Assembly: GCA_903884915.1 (NCBI GenBank)
Contig: CAISGS010000578.1
Location: 1 to 6,867, forward strand
Source: an uncultured Caulobacteraceae bacterium
GTDB lineage: Bacteria; Pseudomonadota; Alphaproteobacteria; Caulobacterales; Caulobacteraceae
Direction of reading: 5' to 3'
DNA length: 6,867 bases
The first letter of the stretch is position 1. Every line of letters begins with the position of its first letter. This document shows positions 6,252-6,867 of the stretch, piece by piece. The notes under the pieces are model-generated. The model was given only the letters and a program-made list of their open reading frames with translations. It did no database searches and had not been told where the DNA came from. The translations under genes and the position numbers were made by a program.

Positions 6252-6867
6252 GCCTGAGCAGCAGGGGTAGCCGCCTTGGTAAACCCGGCAAGATGCCGGA
6301 GGCGAAGCAGAGCCTACGCGCCACCGCCTTTGATCTTAGCCCAGAACCGGCCTTGGTGATTGGCGAGGAGGGCGGGATCATCGCCGTCAACGAGGCCGCC
6401 GAAACCTTATTTGGCCATGGATTGAGCCTGCTGGCGCGGGGACGGTTCCGCGATGCCTTGCCGACGGGATCAACGCTGGTTTCCCTGATCGACCGGGTCA
6501 TAGCCCAAGATGCAAGGGTTCGAGAGCGTGGGCTTGAGATTAGCCTGTTTGGCCAACCGACCTTCGAGGCCGATGGTGCGGCCGTGCCTATGGGCGATGG
6601 CTCCATCCTTTTGACGCTGCATCCTCGGCTGACACCGCTGGGGTCTGAGCGGCTAGGGGACTCGGCGGGGCTGCGATCGGTTGTCGGGCTTGGCCGGATG
6701 TTGGCCCACGAGATCAAGAACCCGCTGGCGGGTATTCGAGGGGCCGCCCAACTGTTGAAATCCAGTGCTCGGGCCGAGGATGCGCCGCTCGCTCAACTGA
6801 TCGTCGATGAGACCGACCGAATTCGTCGCCTCGTCGATAAGATGGAGGCCTTTTCGGACAATGCGCC
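6248..6867 (+). CDS. ntrB: Nitrogen-regulation sensor histidine kinase NtrB, 5' part
   Basis: Cytosolic PAS-containing kinase that phosphorylates, and under PII control dephosphorylates, the response regulator NtrC in response to nitrogen status. The first 206 codons are present and the frame runs off the window. A short basic N-terminus (1-25) leads into a PAS domain (about 27-100, with [18 protein letters not shown]), then the dimerisation/phosphoacceptor helix with the H-box [17 protein letters not shown] (154-170; H154 is the phosphorylated histidine, codon 6707-6709) and a second helix ending [10 protein letters not shown]. No transmembrane segment is seen, which favours NtrB over the membrane kinase NtrY. 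The catalytic ATPase domain (N, G1 and G2 boxes) lies beyond the window. The ATG overlaps the dusB stop by ATGA. ntrC would be expected next. Confidence 0.93.
   Translation, partial: MSLSSRGSRLGKPGKMPEAKQSLRATAFDLSPEPALVIGEEGGIIAVNEAAETLFGHGLSLLARGRFRDALPTGSTLVSLIDRVIAQDARVRERGLEISLFGQPTFEADGAAVPMGDGSILLTLHPRLTPLGSERLGDSAGLRSVVGLGRMLAHEIKNPLAGIRGAAQLLKSSARAEDAPLAQLIVDETDRIRRLVDKMEAFSDNA

Noticed and set aside
6196..6717. 173-codon frame antisense to the dusB end and ntrB
   Set aside because: The ntrB frame on the plus strand has a PAS domain and H-box; the antisense product is low-complexity S/R/P-rich.

Overview
The window looks like a core chromosomal segment of an alphaproteobacterium, most likely of the Caulobacterales. 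The reasons are the gene order (lipA, a RatA/COQ10-like gene, cinA, ispDF, dusB/nifR3, ntrB), the fused ispDF gene, the dusB-ntrB coupling and the GC-rich codon use. The taxonomic placement is inference from remembered gene order and family resemblance; no search was run.

Layout. Positions 1-299 carry no credible gene. They hold a cluster of short palindromic and direct repeats that ends directly against the stop codon of the first gene. A 517-residue acyl-ACP/acyl-CoA synthetase of the Aas type lies on the minus strand (300-1853) and lacks the acyltransferase half found in E. coli Aas. It diverges from lipA (lipoyl synthase, 1998-2969, plus), which is followed after 13 bases by a TTG-started RatA/COQ10-type START-domain gene (2983-3438, plus). 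That gene meets cinA/pncC (minus, 3435-3926) tail to tail, and both stops share one CTAG. Upstream of cinA on the same strand is bifunctional ispDF (3999-5153). A 90-base divergent gap, with one possible promoter, separates ispDF from dusB (5244-6251, plus). dusB overlaps ntrB by ATGA (6248 onward), and ntrB runs off the window just after its H-box.

How the genes fit together. Most are housekeeping genes: fatty-acid activation, lipoate synthesis, a probable ubiquinone/lipid-binding protein, NMN deamidation, the methylerythritol phosphate isoprenoid pathway, tRNA dihydrouridine synthesis and nitrogen sensing. lipA with the COQ10-like gene, ispDF with cinA, and dusB with ntrB look like three short transcription units. 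I see no phage, toxin-antitoxin pair, CRISPR, transposase or RNA gene. I also see no convincing new system. The least ordinary items are the repeat cluster at 1-299, the standalone Aas-type ligase, and the shared-stop convergence at 3435-3438.
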